A DNA stretch of 64,000 nucleotides from Variovorax sp. YR216 (GTDB lineage: Bacteria > Pseudomonadota > Gammaproteobacteria > Burkholderiales > Burkholderiaceae_C). The position numbers were made by a program, and so were the translations under genes. Under the pieces are notes generated by a model. That model did not search any database, was not told the DNA's origin, and saw nothing but the letters and a program-made list of their open reading frames with translations. The stretch is from positions 124,001 to 188,000 of the forward strand of contig NZ_FNRO01000007.1 in NCBI RefSeq assembly GCF_900107745.1, in the 5' to 3' direction. Below, one piece after another: positions 18,120 through 26,086 of this stretch (the first letter of the stretch is position 1; each line of letters opens with the position of its first letter).

Positions 18120-18563
18120 ATGAAACAGGAACAGATCAAGACGCTCATCGACGCGCTGGCAGGCTCGGACCTCTCAGAGCTGGAGTACAGCGAAAACGGC
18201 AGCACGCTGAGGCTGGTGAAGCAGGCGGCACTGAACGGTGCGCCGCGCCGCGCAGCGCTGAAGACGATGCGTGGGCCCGCACCGGATATCGAGGATCAGT
18301 CGGCGCCCGCTGCATCGGCACCGGCCGAATATCCCGCGCCCTTGTACGGTGTGGTGCATCTCCAGTCGAGTCCCGGCGAGCCGCCCTTCGTGCAAGCGGG
18401 CCAGACGATCAAGGCCGGGCAGACGCTCTGCGTGATCGAGGCCATGAAAGTCTTCAACGAAGTGCAGATCGATCACGACGCCACGATCGCCGAGGTGCTG
18501 GTCTGCTCCGGAGAAGAAGTCGAGGCCGGCCGGCCGCTGTTCCGCCTCCTGGCGCAAGGGTGA
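18120..18563 (+). CDS. accB: Biotin carboxyl carrier protein (AccB-like)
   Basis: 147 residues. The N-terminal domain (MKQEQIKTLIDALAGSDLSE) resembles AccB, a proline/alanine-rich linker follows, and the biotinyl domain carries the acceptor motif EAMK with lysine 110. It holds the covalently bound biotin that shuttles CO2 between a biotin carboxylase and a carboxyltransferase. It is the first gene of the operon after the LysR box and is followed 4 bases later by its biotin carboxylase. No acetyl-CoA carboxyltransferase (AccA/AccD) is encoded here, so this is a specialised second copy linked to the 5-oxoprolinase genes. Confidence 0.87.
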   Translation: MKQEQIKTLIDALAGSDLSELEYSENGSTLRLVKQAALNGAPRRAALKTMRGPAPDIEDQSAPAASAPAEYPAPLYGVVHLQSSPGEPPFVQAGQTIKAGQTLCVIEAMKVFNEVQIDHDATIAEVLVCSGEEVEAGRPLFRLLAQG

Positions 18564-18567
18564 CGCG

Positions 18568-19920
18568 ATGTTCGATACCGTGCTCATCGCCAACCGTGGA
18601 GAGATCGCGCTGCGCATCCTGCGCGCCTGCCGCGGCCTCGGGCTCAGGACCGTGGTGGTGCACTCGGAGGCCGACCGCGACGCAGGCTACGTGTCGCAGG
18701 CCGACCAGGCGCTTTGCATCGGCCCCGCGGCGCCCGGCGACAGCTACCTCAACCAGTCGGCCATCCTCTTCGCCGCCGAAGTGAGTGGTGCGCAGGCCAT
18801 TCATCCCGGCTACGGCTTTCTCTCGGAAAACGCCGCCTTCGCCGACCGTGTCGCGCAAGCGGGGCTCGTCTTCATCGGCCCGAGTGGCGACTGCATCCGG
18901 ACCATGGGCGACAAGGTGGCCGCCAAGCGTGCGATGCGCCTGGCCGGCGTGCCCTGCGTGCCGGGGCCGGACGACGGCCTGCCGGACGACCCGGAAGCGG
19001 TCAAGGCACTGGCGCGCGACGTCGGTTACCCGGTGATCGTCAAGGCCGCAGGCGGCGGTGGGGGACGCGGCATGCGCGTGGTGCACGACGAGGCCGCGCT
19101 GCCCGAGGCGATGGCGCTGACCCGCGAGGAAGCGCGCCGCGCCTTCGGCAATCCCGAGGTCTATATCGAGAAGTTCCTCCTGCACCCACGCCATGTCGAG
19201 ATCCAGGTGCTGGCCGACAGCCATGGTCATGCGGTGTGGCTCGGCAGCCGCGACTGCTCGCTGCAGCGCCGCCACCAGAAGGTGATCGAGGAAGCTCCCG
19301 CACCGGGCATCGACGAGGCGCTGATCGCCGAGGTCGGCGAGCGCTGCGCGGCTGCGTGCCGGCAGATCGGCTATTGCGGCGTCGGGACCTTCGAGTTCCT
19401 CTACGAGCGCGGCGCGTTCTATTTCATCGAGATGAACACGCGCCTGCAGGTCGAGCATCCGGTGACCGAGATGACGACCGGCATCGACATCGTGCAGCAG
19501 CAGATCCGGATGGCGCGCGGCGAGCACCTGATGTTCGCGCAGGCTGACGTGCGCTGCCAGGGCCATGCGATCGAGTGCCGCATCAACGCGGAAGACCCGT
19601 CCACCTTCGCGCCGTCGCCCGGCCGCATCACCGGCTGGCAGGTGCCCGGCGGCTTCGGCGTGCGCGTGGATTCGCACGCCAATGCGGGCTATCGCGTGCC
19701 GCCTTACTACGACTCGATGATCGCCAAGCTGGTGGTGCAGGGCGGCAGCCGCGAAGATGCCCTCGACCGCATGCGGCTCGCGCTCGCCGAGATGCGTGTC
19801 GAAGGCATCGCGACGAATGTGCCGCTTCACCGCGACATCCTGCGCGACGAGGGCTTTGCCGCCGGCGGCGTGGACATCCACCATCTCGAACGTTGGCTTG
19901 CGCAAAGGAGCACGACATGA
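18568..19920 (+). CDS. accC: Biotin carboxylase (AccC-like)
   Basis: 450 residues, the standard AccC length. The N-terminal IANRGEIALRI is followed by HPGYGFLSEN, the ATP-grasp glycine loop KAAGGGGGRGM, the bicarbonate/catalytic region ending FIEMNTRLQVEHPVTEM and INAEDPSTFAPSPG. It carboxylates the biotin on the upstream carrier with ATP and bicarbonate. The stop overlaps the next start codon (ATGA). Gene sets joining AccBC with PxpBCA recur in bacteria, but the carboxylated substrate of such sets is not established, which makes this part of the pathway the least understood. Confidence 0.9.
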   Translation: MFDTVLIANRGEIALRILRACRGLGLRTVVVHSEADRDAGYVSQADQALCIGPAAPGDSYLNQSAILFAAEVSGAQAIHPGYGFLSENAAFADRVAQAGLVFIGPSGDCIRTMGDKVAAKRAMRLAGVPCVPGPDDGLPDDPEAVKALARDVGYPVIVKAAGGGGGRGMRVVHDEAALPEAMALTREEARRAFGNPEVYIEKFLLHPRHVEIQVLADSHGHAVWLGSRDCSLQRRHQKVIEEAPAPGIDEALIAEVGERCAAACRQIGYCGVGTFEFLYERGAFYFIEMNTRLQVEHPVTEMTTGIDIVQQQIRMARGEHLMFAQADVRCQGHAIECRINAEDPSTFAPSPGRITGWQVPGGFGVRVDSHANAGYRVPPYYDSMIAKLVVQGGSREDALDRMRLALAEMRVEGIATNVPLHRDILRDEGFAAGGVDIHHLERWLAQRSTT

Positions 19921-20645
19921 ATCCGCAGGCGACCGCCCCGAAGACGCGCGCGACCGGCAAGGCGTCATCCGCGCAACCCGCACCATCGGCCGGGACCATC
20001 AGTCTGCTCGGAACCACCGCGCTGCTGTTCGAGGCACCCGGCGACATGGCGCTGGCGTCGCAGCAGCGCATCTGGGCGCTGGCCCGCGAGGCACAGGACT
20101 GGCCCGAAGTGCGCGAAGCGGTGCCGGGCATGAACAACCTGATGCTGACCTTCGAGCGCCCGCCACGCGATGCGAAGGCACTTGCGGCGCTGGAGACGCG
20201 CGTGCATGCCGCGTGGGATGCGGCCGTCGCGCTGCCGCTGCAGGGCCGCGTGGTCGAGCTGCCCGTGGTGTACGGTGGTGAGGGCGGGCCGCACATGGCG
20301 GACGTGGTCTCGTACACCGGGCTCAGCGTGGAAGAGATCGTCGAACTGCACAGCGCGCCGACCTATCCGGTCTACGCGCTCGGCAGCCATCCGGGCTACT
20401 GCTACCTCGGCGGCATGGACCCGCGCATCGCCACGCCGCGCCGCAAGGTGCCGGTGCTCAGCATCCCGGGCGGCGCGGTGTCGATCGGTGGTGCGCAGAC
20501 CGGCGTGTCGGCCTCCGCCGGCCCGAGCGGGTGGAACACCATCGGAAGCACCTCGATGTGCTTCTTCGACCCCGCGCAGGACCCGCCCGCGCTGCTGCAG
20601 CCGGGCGACATGATCCGCTTTCGCGTGGAAGGAATCATCCGATGA
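19917..20645 (+). CDS. pxpB: 5-oxoprolinase subunit PxpB (KipI/AHS1 family)
   Basis: 242 residues, starting at the ATG that overlaps the accC stop. The AHS1/KipI domain begins near residue 35 (ISLLGTTALLFEAPG). It contains the hallmark LGSHPGYCYLGGMD and the C-terminal SIPGGAVSIGGAQTG plus SGWNTIG. A low-complexity 30-residue N-terminal extension is unusual for the family. PxpB works with PxpC and PxpA to open 5-oxoproline to glutamate with ATP; the same fold forms half of allophanate hydrolase. The stop overlaps the pxpC start (ATGA). Confidence 0.87.
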   Translation: MNPQATAPKTRATGKASSAQPAPSAGTISLLGTTALLFEAPGDMALASQQRIWALAREAQDWPEVREAVPGMNNLMLTFERPPRDAKALAALETRVHAAWDAAVALPLQGRVVELPVVYGGEGGPHMADVVSYTGLSVEEIVELHSAPTYPVYALGSHPGYCYLGGMDPRIATPRRKVPVLSIPGGAVSIGGAQTGVSASAGPSGWNTIGSTSMCFFDPAQDPPALLQPGDMIRFRVEGIIR

Positions 20646-21628
20646 TCGAAGTCCTTTCATCTGCTGCGCTCGCGACCGTGCAGGACGCGGGCCGCAAGGG
20701 CAGCCTGCGCTGGGGCGTGGGCACTTCGGGCGCCATGGACAACCTCGCGCTCGCGGCCGGCAACCTGATGCTCGGCAATGACCTGAACGCGGCGGCCATC
20801 GAGGTGCCGGTGTTTCCGTTCAAGGTGCGCTTCGACGAAGACTGCGCGTTCGCGTTGACCGGCGCCGATTGCGCCGCGCGCCTCGACGACACACCGCTGA
20901 TGCCCTGGTGGGTGCATCAGGCGCAGGCGGGCCAGGTGCTCACGTTGGGCCTGCCGCAAGGCGGCGCACAGCGCGGCAGCCGCGCGATGCTGTGCGTGGC
21001 CGGCGGCGTGGATGTGCCGGAAGTGCTGGGCTCGCGCAGCACCCAGTTGCGCGGTGCCTTCGGCGGCCACGAAGGCCGTGCGCTGCGGCGCGGCGACGTG
21101 CTGCGGGCGGGCGGCGCGGGCGAGGCGTGCCGCACCCACTTTGGATTGGTTCCGCCCTCGTTGGCGCTGCCTCTGCAGGTCGATGGCATGCCCGCGGCGC
21201 GCGTGCTGCCCGCCGCCGAGTACCTCGGCTTCGAGAAATCCTCGCGCGCCGCGTTCTGGGCGGGCGAATGGAAGATTACCGCGCAGAGCGACCGCTACGG
21301 CTACCGGCTGGAGGGCGAGGCACTGCAGCCGGTCGCGCCGATGGAGATTCGCTCGCACGGCATCGTGCCCGGCGTGATCCAGGTGCCGCACAGCGGGCAG
21401 CCCATCATCCAGATGCGCGACGCGCAACCCTCGGGCGGTTATCCGAAGTTCGGCACGGTCATCGAGGCGGACCTCTGGCGGCTCGGGCAGGCGCCGATCG
21501 GCAGCCGCATCCGCTTCGTCGAAGTCGGCTGGGCCGAGGCGGTCGCCGCGCTGGACGAAACCGAGGCGTGGCTCGGCAAGGTGAGCCGCATCGTGGAACT
21601 CCACCGCAGCGCGCCGCGAAGGAAGTGA
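20642..21628 (+). CDS. pxpC: 5-oxoprolinase subunit PxpC (KipA/AHS2 family)
   Basis: 328 residues of the AHS2 biotin-dependent carboxyltransferase-like fold. It opens with IEVLSSAALATVQDAGRKG and GVGTSGAMDNLALAAGNLML, then has the ALTGAD and RAMLCVAGGVDVPEVLGSRS segments, and the C-terminal GIVPGVIQVPHSGQPIIQMR. It is the usual partner of PxpB and is translationally coupled to it by a 4-base overlap. A one-base gap leads to the degenerate carrier protein. Cytosolic. Confidence 0.88.
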   Translation: MIEVLSSAALATVQDAGRKGSLRWGVGTSGAMDNLALAAGNLMLGNDLNAAAIEVPVFPFKVRFDEDCAFALTGADCAARLDDTPLMPWWVHQAQAGQVLTLGLPQGGAQRGSRAMLCVAGGVDVPEVLGSRSTQLRGAFGGHEGRALRRGDVLRAGGAGEACRTHFGLVPPSLALPLQVDGMPAARVLPAAEYLGFEKSSRAAFWAGEWKITAQSDRYGYRLEGEALQPVAPMEIRSHGIVPGVIQVPHSGQPIIQMRDAQPSGGYPKFGTVIEADLWRLGQAPIGSRIRFVEVGWAEAVAALDETEAWLGKVSRIVELHRSAPRRK

Positions 21629-21629
21629 C

Positions 21630-22040
21630 ATGCCGACTGCAGACGAGCTGAAGCAGATGGCCGCGTGGCTGGCCGACACCGACATCGGCCTGCTGGAACT
21701 GCGCACGCCCGACGGAAGCATCCGGCTCAGCCGTGAGCCGGATTCGGGCGAGATCGTGCAACTGGCGGACGAGGCGCAGGATGACGAGGCTGCGCCCCCG
21801 CAAGCCATCGCGAGTGCGCCGAACGTCGGCGTGTTCCTGCAGGCCCATCCGCTGCACGACAAGCCTGTCGTTCGCATGGGCGAACGGGTCAAGGCGGGGC
21901 AGGGCCTCGGCCTTCTGCGGATCGGCCCGCTGCTCCTGCCGGTGACCGCGCCCACGGCGGGGCAGGTGACCGGCGTGCGAGAGGACACCGGCGCGGCCGT
22001 GGGCTACGGCACCGCGCTCTTCGAACTGCGCGTCGACTGA
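21630..22040 (+). CDS. Biotin/lipoyl-domain protein lacking the biotinyl lysine
   Basis: 136 residues. The N-terminal ADELKQMAAWLADTDIGLLE and the C-terminal half align with the AccB-like protein at 18120-18563. Where that protein reads VIEAMKVFNEV, this one reads LLRIGPLLLPV, so the acceptor lysine position is proline 100 and the E-A-M-K motif is lost. It cannot be biotinylated at the normal site. It may act as a structural or regulatory subunit, or bind substrate, in the PxpB/PxpC/AccBC assembly. The frame is intact and it sits 1 base after pxpC, so it is not obviously a pseudogene. Confidence 0.72.
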   Translation: MPTADELKQMAAWLADTDIGLLELRTPDGSIRLSREPDSGEIVQLADEAQDDEAAPPQAIASAPNVGVFLQAHPLHDKPVVRMGERVKAGQGLGLLRIGPLLLPVTAPTAGQVTGVREDTGAAVGYGTALFELRVD

Positions 22041-22060
22041 ACGAGCAAAAGGGGCACCAC

Positions 22061-22849
22061 ATGGACATCGATCTGAACGCCGATCTCGGCGAAGGCTTCG
22101 GCCCCTGGCGCATGGGCGAGGACGAGGCGCTGCTGGAGGTCGTCTCTTCCGCCAACATTGCCTGCGGCTTCCATGCCGGCGACCCGGTCATCATGAACCG
22201 CACCGTGCGCACGGCAGGAAGCAAGGGCGTTGACATCGGCGCGCATGTGGGCTTTCCGGACCTGATGGGCTTCGGTCGCCGGCAGATGCACGTCGATACG
22301 GCGGAACTTGCCACCTATGTGACCTACCAGCTCGGTGCGCTGGCCGGCATGGCGCGATCCGCCGGGCTTCGCATGACGCACATGAGCTTCCATGGCGCGC
22401 TGGGCAACATGGCCGCAGCGGATGCCGCGCTGGCGGAACCGCTGGTGCGCGCCGTGGCGGAATTCGACCCCGATCTGATCATCAGTTCCTCCGCAAGCCG
22501 CGCGATCGAGGGCGCCGCCGAGCGATGCGGCCTGCGCGTGGCCACCACCTTCCTGGCCGATCGCGCGTGCGACGACGAGGGCCTTCTCGTGCCGCGCAAG
22601 CTCCCCGATTCGGTGATTCACGATCCGGATGCGGTGCTGGCCCGGGTGCGGCAACTGCTGGAGGACGGCACCGTCACCACCTACACCGGCAATCGCATCC
22701 CGATGAAGGCCCGCTCGATCCTGGTGCACGGCGACACGCCCGGCGCTGTGGCGCTGGCACGCGCGGTGCGCGGGGTGGTCGAGTCCGCCGGCCGCGTGGT
22801 GCCGATCTCGCAGCAACTCGCCCGGGCACCCCTGACAACCCGGACATAA
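22061..22849 (+). CDS. pxpA: 5-oxoprolinase subunit PxpA (LamB/YcsF family)
   Basis: 262 residues with the LamB/YcsF signature at the N-terminus (DLNADLGEGFGPWRMGED, then SSANIACGFHAGDP). Conserved acidic and histidine residues of the TIM-barrel-like fold continue in GVDIGAHVGFPD and HMSFHGALGNM. PxpA is the third subunit of prokaryotic ATP-dependent 5-oxoprolinase. It closes the accB-pxpA operon; its TAA stop lies inside the next operator box (22846-22860), so the end of this gene and the next promoter are interleaved. Confidence 0.88.
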   Translation: MDIDLNADLGEGFGPWRMGEDEALLEVVSSANIACGFHAGDPVIMNRTVRTAGSKGVDIGAHVGFPDLMGFGRRQMHVDTAELATYVTYQLGALAGMARSAGLRMTHMSFHGALGNMAAADAALAEPLVRAVAEFDPDLIISSSASRAIEGAAERCGLRVATTFLADRACDDEGLLVPRKLPDSVIHDPDAVLARVRQLLEDGTVTTYTGNRIPMKARSILVHGDTPGAVALARAVRGVVESAGRVVPISQQLARAPLTTRT

Positions 22850-22910
22850 GGACGCCTTATCTCTCCACAGACATTCCGTCTTGGCGCCGATTCCCTCGGC
22901 TCGATACAGT
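22846..22910 (+). promoter_or_regulatory. LysR operator-promoter module 3 (SDR and amino acid ABC transporter operon)
   Basis: The palindrome ATAAG-GACGC-CTTAT (22846-22860) is followed by CACAG, TCCGTCTTGGC, a -35-like TTGGCG (22881-22886), 18 bp and a -10-like TACAGT (22905-22910). It shares the same words in the same order and spacing as the copy at 18013. It overlaps the pxpA stop codon and ends 28 bases before the SDR start codon. Confidence 0.68.
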
Positions 22911-22937
22911 GAAATTTCATTAACGAAAGAAGCAAAG

Positions 22938-23690
22938 ATGCCGTTCTCCGACTACAAGACCGCACTCGTCACAGGCGCCTCGTCGGGCATCGGCGCCGCC
23001 GTCGTCGAGCGCCTCTGCAAGGAAGGCCTGCAGGTCCATGCGATTGCGCGCAGCGCCGGCAAGCTGGACGAACTGGCCTCGCGCACCGGCTGCATTCCCC
23101 ATGCGCTGGACGTCGCCGACACCGACGGCATCACGCGGCTGGCGAAGGAAGTCCCGTTCGACGTGCTCGTCAACAACGCGGGCGTCGACCGGCCGGGCTC
23201 GATCCTTGCGGCCGACGAGGAAGGCATCAACCTGCTGGTGGACGTCAACCTGCGCGCAGTGCTGCACCTGTGCCGGCTGGTGGTGCCGGGCATGGCGGCG
23301 CGCGATCGCGGCCATGTGGTCAACATCAGCTCCATCGCCGCGGCCTACAACTTCAACGGCAACAGCACCTACCACGCGACCAAGGCGGCGGTGAGCATGC
23401 TGTCGCGCCAGCTTCGCATCGATCTCTTCGGCAAGCGCGTGCGGGTCACGGAGATCTGTCCGGGCCGCGTCGCCACGGACATCTTTGCGCATGTGCATGG
23501 CGATTCGGATGAAACCTACAAGCGCTTTGTCGAAGGCTTCGAATTGCCGCAGGCCGAGGACATCGCCAACGCCATCGCCTTCGCGATCGCCGCGCCGATC
23601 GCGGTGAACGTCGGCCACATGGAGATCACGCCGACACTGCAGGTGCCGGGCGGGCTTTCCACCACCCGGCCGCAAGAGGCCAAGGCCTGA
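22938..23690 (+). CDS. SDR-family NAD(P)-dependent oxidoreductase
   Basis: 250 residues, classical short-chain dehydrogenase. The cofactor motif is TGASSGIG near residue 11, with D-V-A-D and NNAGVD, catalytic S in VVNISS, and YHATK as the Y-x3-K pair. The C-terminus lacks the usual D-G-G end and instead runs NVGHMEITPTLQVPGGLS, which is typical of the YdfG-like (3-hydroxy acid/serine dehydrogenase) branch. That branch oxidises L-serine, L-allo-threonine and 3-hydroxy acids, which would suit a hydroxylated amino acid imported by the transporter encoded just downstream (46-bp gap). Confidence 0.83.
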   Translation: MPFSDYKTALVTGASSGIGAAVVERLCKEGLQVHAIARSAGKLDELASRTGCIPHALDVADTDGITRLAKEVPFDVLVNNAGVDRPGSILAADEEGINLLVDVNLRAVLHLCRLVVPGMAARDRGHVVNISSIAAAYNFNGNSTYHATKAAVSMLSRQLRIDLFGKRVRVTEICPGRVATDIFAHVHGDSDETYKRFVEGFELPQAEDIANAIAFAIAAPIAVNVGHMEITPTLQVPGGLSTTRPQEAKA

Positions 23691-23736
23691 AGCCCGCAGC
23701 CGCATCGGCACAACACCCACGGAGAGGGCACGGATC

Positions 23737-24438
23737 ATGAAAGACTTCGATCTACTCGCCGTCCTTCTGAAGCCCGAGTTCGGCGCCATGCTGCTGCATG
23801 GCGTGGAGATGACGCTGAAGATCGCGGCCGGCTCGTGGCTCCTCGCGATGGCGATCGCGATCGTCCTGCTGATGGTGCGGCTCACGACCCACCGCATCGC
23901 CGAACGCGTGGTCGCCGCCTACATCTCCTACCACCGGAACGTACCGACACTGGTGCAGCTGATGTTCTGGTACTTCGGCATCTTCAGCGTGCTGCCCGAC
24001 GCGGTGCAGGCCTGGCTGTCGGACCACAACGCCGAAGCGCTCATCTCGATCATCGCGCTCGGGCTGTGCCAGGCGGCGTACTTCAGCGAAGACATCCGCT
24101 CGGGGCTTCGCGCGATCCCCGCGGGGCAGGCCGAAGCGGCGCGCGCGCTGGGCCACGGCTACATCGGCTCGATGCGCCACGTCATCCTGCCGCAGGCGAT
24201 GCGCAACGCGATCCCGGCGCTGGTTAACCACAGCGTGTCGCTGTTCAAGAACAGCAGCCTCGCCATGGCGATCGGCGTCGCCGAACTGACCCACGCGGTG
24301 AAGGAGGTGGAAAGCCAGAGCTTCCGCGCCTTCGAGGCCTACAGCGTGGCCACGGTGCTCTACCTCGTGTTGTCGCTGGTCATCATGACCATCGGCGCAT
24401 GGGTGGCCCGCCGCTATCGCATCGCAGGGGCGAGGTAA
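23737..24438 (+). CDS. Polar amino acid ABC transporter permease (HisM/GltJ type)
   Basis: 233 residues with about five hydrophobic segments. The His/Glu/Gln/Arg/opine permease N-terminal motif MTLKIAAGSWLLAMAIAIVL is present. The EAA loop that docks the ATPase reads EAARALGHGYIGSMRHVILPQ, given here by its core EAARALG and ILPQAMRNAIPAL. Inner-membrane component of the importer. It is followed 3 bases later by the second permease and belongs to the operon with the SDR, ATPase and binding protein. Confidence 0.9.
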   Translation: MKDFDLLAVLLKPEFGAMLLHGVEMTLKIAAGSWLLAMAIAIVLLMVRLTTHRIAERVVAAYISYHRNVPTLVQLMFWYFGIFSVLPDAVQAWLSDHNAEALISIIALGLCQAAYFSEDIRSGLRAIPAGQAEAARALGHGYIGSMRHVILPQAMRNAIPALVNHSVSLFKNSSLAMAIGVAELTHAVKEVESQSFRAFEAYSVATVLYLVLSLVIMTIGAWVARRYRIAGAR

Positions 24439-24441
24439 GCC

Positions 24442-25200
24442 ATGTACAGCATCTTCGAGATCCTGCGCGACAACTGGCTGCTGCTGCTCGTCGGCCAGTA
24501 CCCGAGCGGCCCGCTCGGCGGCATCTGCGCGACGCTGATTCTTTCGGTGCTCGGCATCCTGATGGCGTTCCCGCTCTCGGTTCTGCTCGCGCTGGCCCGC
24601 CTGTCGCCGTGGAAGCTCGTGAGCTGGCCGGCGGCGGTGCTGGTGTACGTGGTGCGCGGCGTGCCGCTGCTGATGGTGATCCTGTGGGTCTACTTTCTCG
24701 TGCCGCTGCTGATCGGGCGCGACGTCTCGGGCTTCACCACCATGCTCTGCACGCTGGTGATCTACGAAGGCGCCTACCTGTCGGAAGTCGTCCGCGCCGG
24801 CATTCAGGCGTTGCCCAAGGGGCAGGTCGAGGCGGCACGCTCGCTGGGGCACAGCCACCTCGGGACCATGCGGCACGTGATCCTCCCGCAGGCCCTGTAC
24901 AACATGCTGCCGAGCATGCTGAGCCAGTTCATCTCCACGATCAAGGAGACCACGCTCGGCTACGTGATCAACGTGCAGGAGCTGACCTTTGCCGCGAACC
25001 AGATCAACAACCAGTTGCTGACCAAGCCGTTCCAGGTGTTCTTCATCCTGGCGGTCACGTTCTACGTGGTGTGCTTCAGCCTCACGCAACTGGCGCAGTG
25101 GGTGGAGCGGCGCATCGCCCACAAGCGGCTCGGCATGGCGGCGGCCAAACCCCTCGAAGCGCAAAGCACGCTGCCGCCGACGGTCGCGACGAATCCGTGA
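24442..25200 (+). CDS. Polar amino acid ABC transporter permease (HisQ/GltK type)
   Basis: 252 residues, the second membrane subunit. It has the family N-terminal segment (GGICATLILSVLGILMAFPL), the motif YVVRGVPLLMVILW, and the EAA loop EAARSLGHSHLGTMRHVILP followed by QALYNMLPSM. With the permease at 23737-24438 it would form the heterodimeric channel. The C-terminal tail after the last membrane helix (about 20 residues, polar) is variable in the family. The next gene starts 47 bases later after an AAAAAGGAG ribosome-binding site. Confidence 0.9.
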   Translation: MYSIFEILRDNWLLLLVGQYPSGPLGGICATLILSVLGILMAFPLSVLLALARLSPWKLVSWPAAVLVYVVRGVPLLMVILWVYFLVPLLIGRDVSGFTTMLCTLVIYEGAYLSEVVRAGIQALPKGQVEAARSLGHSHLGTMRHVILPQALYNMLPSMLSQFISTIKETTLGYVINVQELTFAANQINNQLLTKPFQVFFILAVTFYVVCFSLTQLAQWVERRIAHKRLGMAAAKPLEAQSTLPPTVATNP

Positions 25201-25247
25201 GGCCGCGCACGACGGCACGATGGAACGACGAAAAAGGAGACAGAAGC

Positions 25248-26036
25248 ATGACACCCGACACAGCCCAGCGCAGGCCGCCAGCGGCCGCAGAGGACACACC
25301 GATGATTCTGTTTTCCAACATCAACAAGTGGTACGGCGACTACCAGGCGCTCACCAATGTCAACGCCGAAGTCAAGCGCGGCGAGGTGGTCGTGGTCTGC
25401 GGGCCTTCGGGCTCGGGCAAGTCGACGCTCATCCGCACCGTCAACCGGCTGGAAGAGATCAAGTCGGGCCAGTTGCTCTTCGACGGCCACGACATCCACG
25501 CGCCGATGGGCAGCGCCGCACTGAACAAGCTGCGCAGCCGCATCGGCTTCGTGTTCCAGAGCTTCAACCTGTTCCCGCATCTGTCGGTGCTCGAGAACAT
25601 CATGCTGTCGCCGACGCGCGTGCTGGGCGTGAAGCGCGCGGTGGCGCGCGACAAGGCGATGCAGCTGCTCGAACGCGTGGGCCTTGCGAACAAGGCGGGC
25701 GCCTATCCCGCGCAGCTCTCCGGCGGCCAGCAGCAGCGCGTGGCGATCGCGCGCGCCCTGGCCATGGAGCCGCCCGCGATGCTGTTCGACGAGCCGACCA
25801 GCGCGCTCGACCCCGAGATGGTCGGCGAAGTGCTCTCGGTCATGCGCAGCCTTGCCAACGAGGGCATGACCATGATGTGCGTCACGCACGAGATGAACTT
25901 CGCGCGCGAAGTCGCGGACCGCGTCTGGTTCATGGACGCCGGCCAGATCCTGGAGAAAGCCGACCCCGAAGCCTTCTTCTGCAACCCGCAGCATCCGCGT
26001 GCGAAGCGCTTCCTTTCCGATCTGCGTGCGCATTGA
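25248..26036 (+). CDS. Polar amino acid ABC transporter ATP-binding protein (GlnQ/HisP type)
   Basis: 262 residues. A 19-residue leader precedes the ATPase core: ILFSNINKWYGDYQALTNVN, Walker A GPSGSGKST, Q-loop FQSFNLFPHL, signature LSGGQQQR, Walker B AMLFDEPTSALD and the switch histidine in CVTHEMNFA. It energises uptake through the two permeases upstream. ATG 25248 is preceded by AAGGAGACAGAAGC; an internal ATG before ILF is possible. Confidence 0.92.
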   Translation: MTPDTAQRRPPAAAEDTPMILFSNINKWYGDYQALTNVNAEVKRGEVVVVCGPSGSGKSTLIRTVNRLEEIKSGQLLFDGHDIHAPMGSAALNKLRSRIGFVFQSFNLFPHLSVLENIMLSPTRVLGVKRAVARDKAMQLLERVGLANKAGAYPAQLSGGQQQRVAIARALAMEPPAMLFDEPTSALDPEMVGEVLSVMRSLANEGMTMMCVTHEMNFAREVADRVWFMDAGQILEKADPEAFFCNPQHPRAKRFLSDLRAH

Positions 26037-26086
26037 GCCGCCGCCATTCCACCCTTCACAGCAAACCACGTCACCTGGAGTTCATC

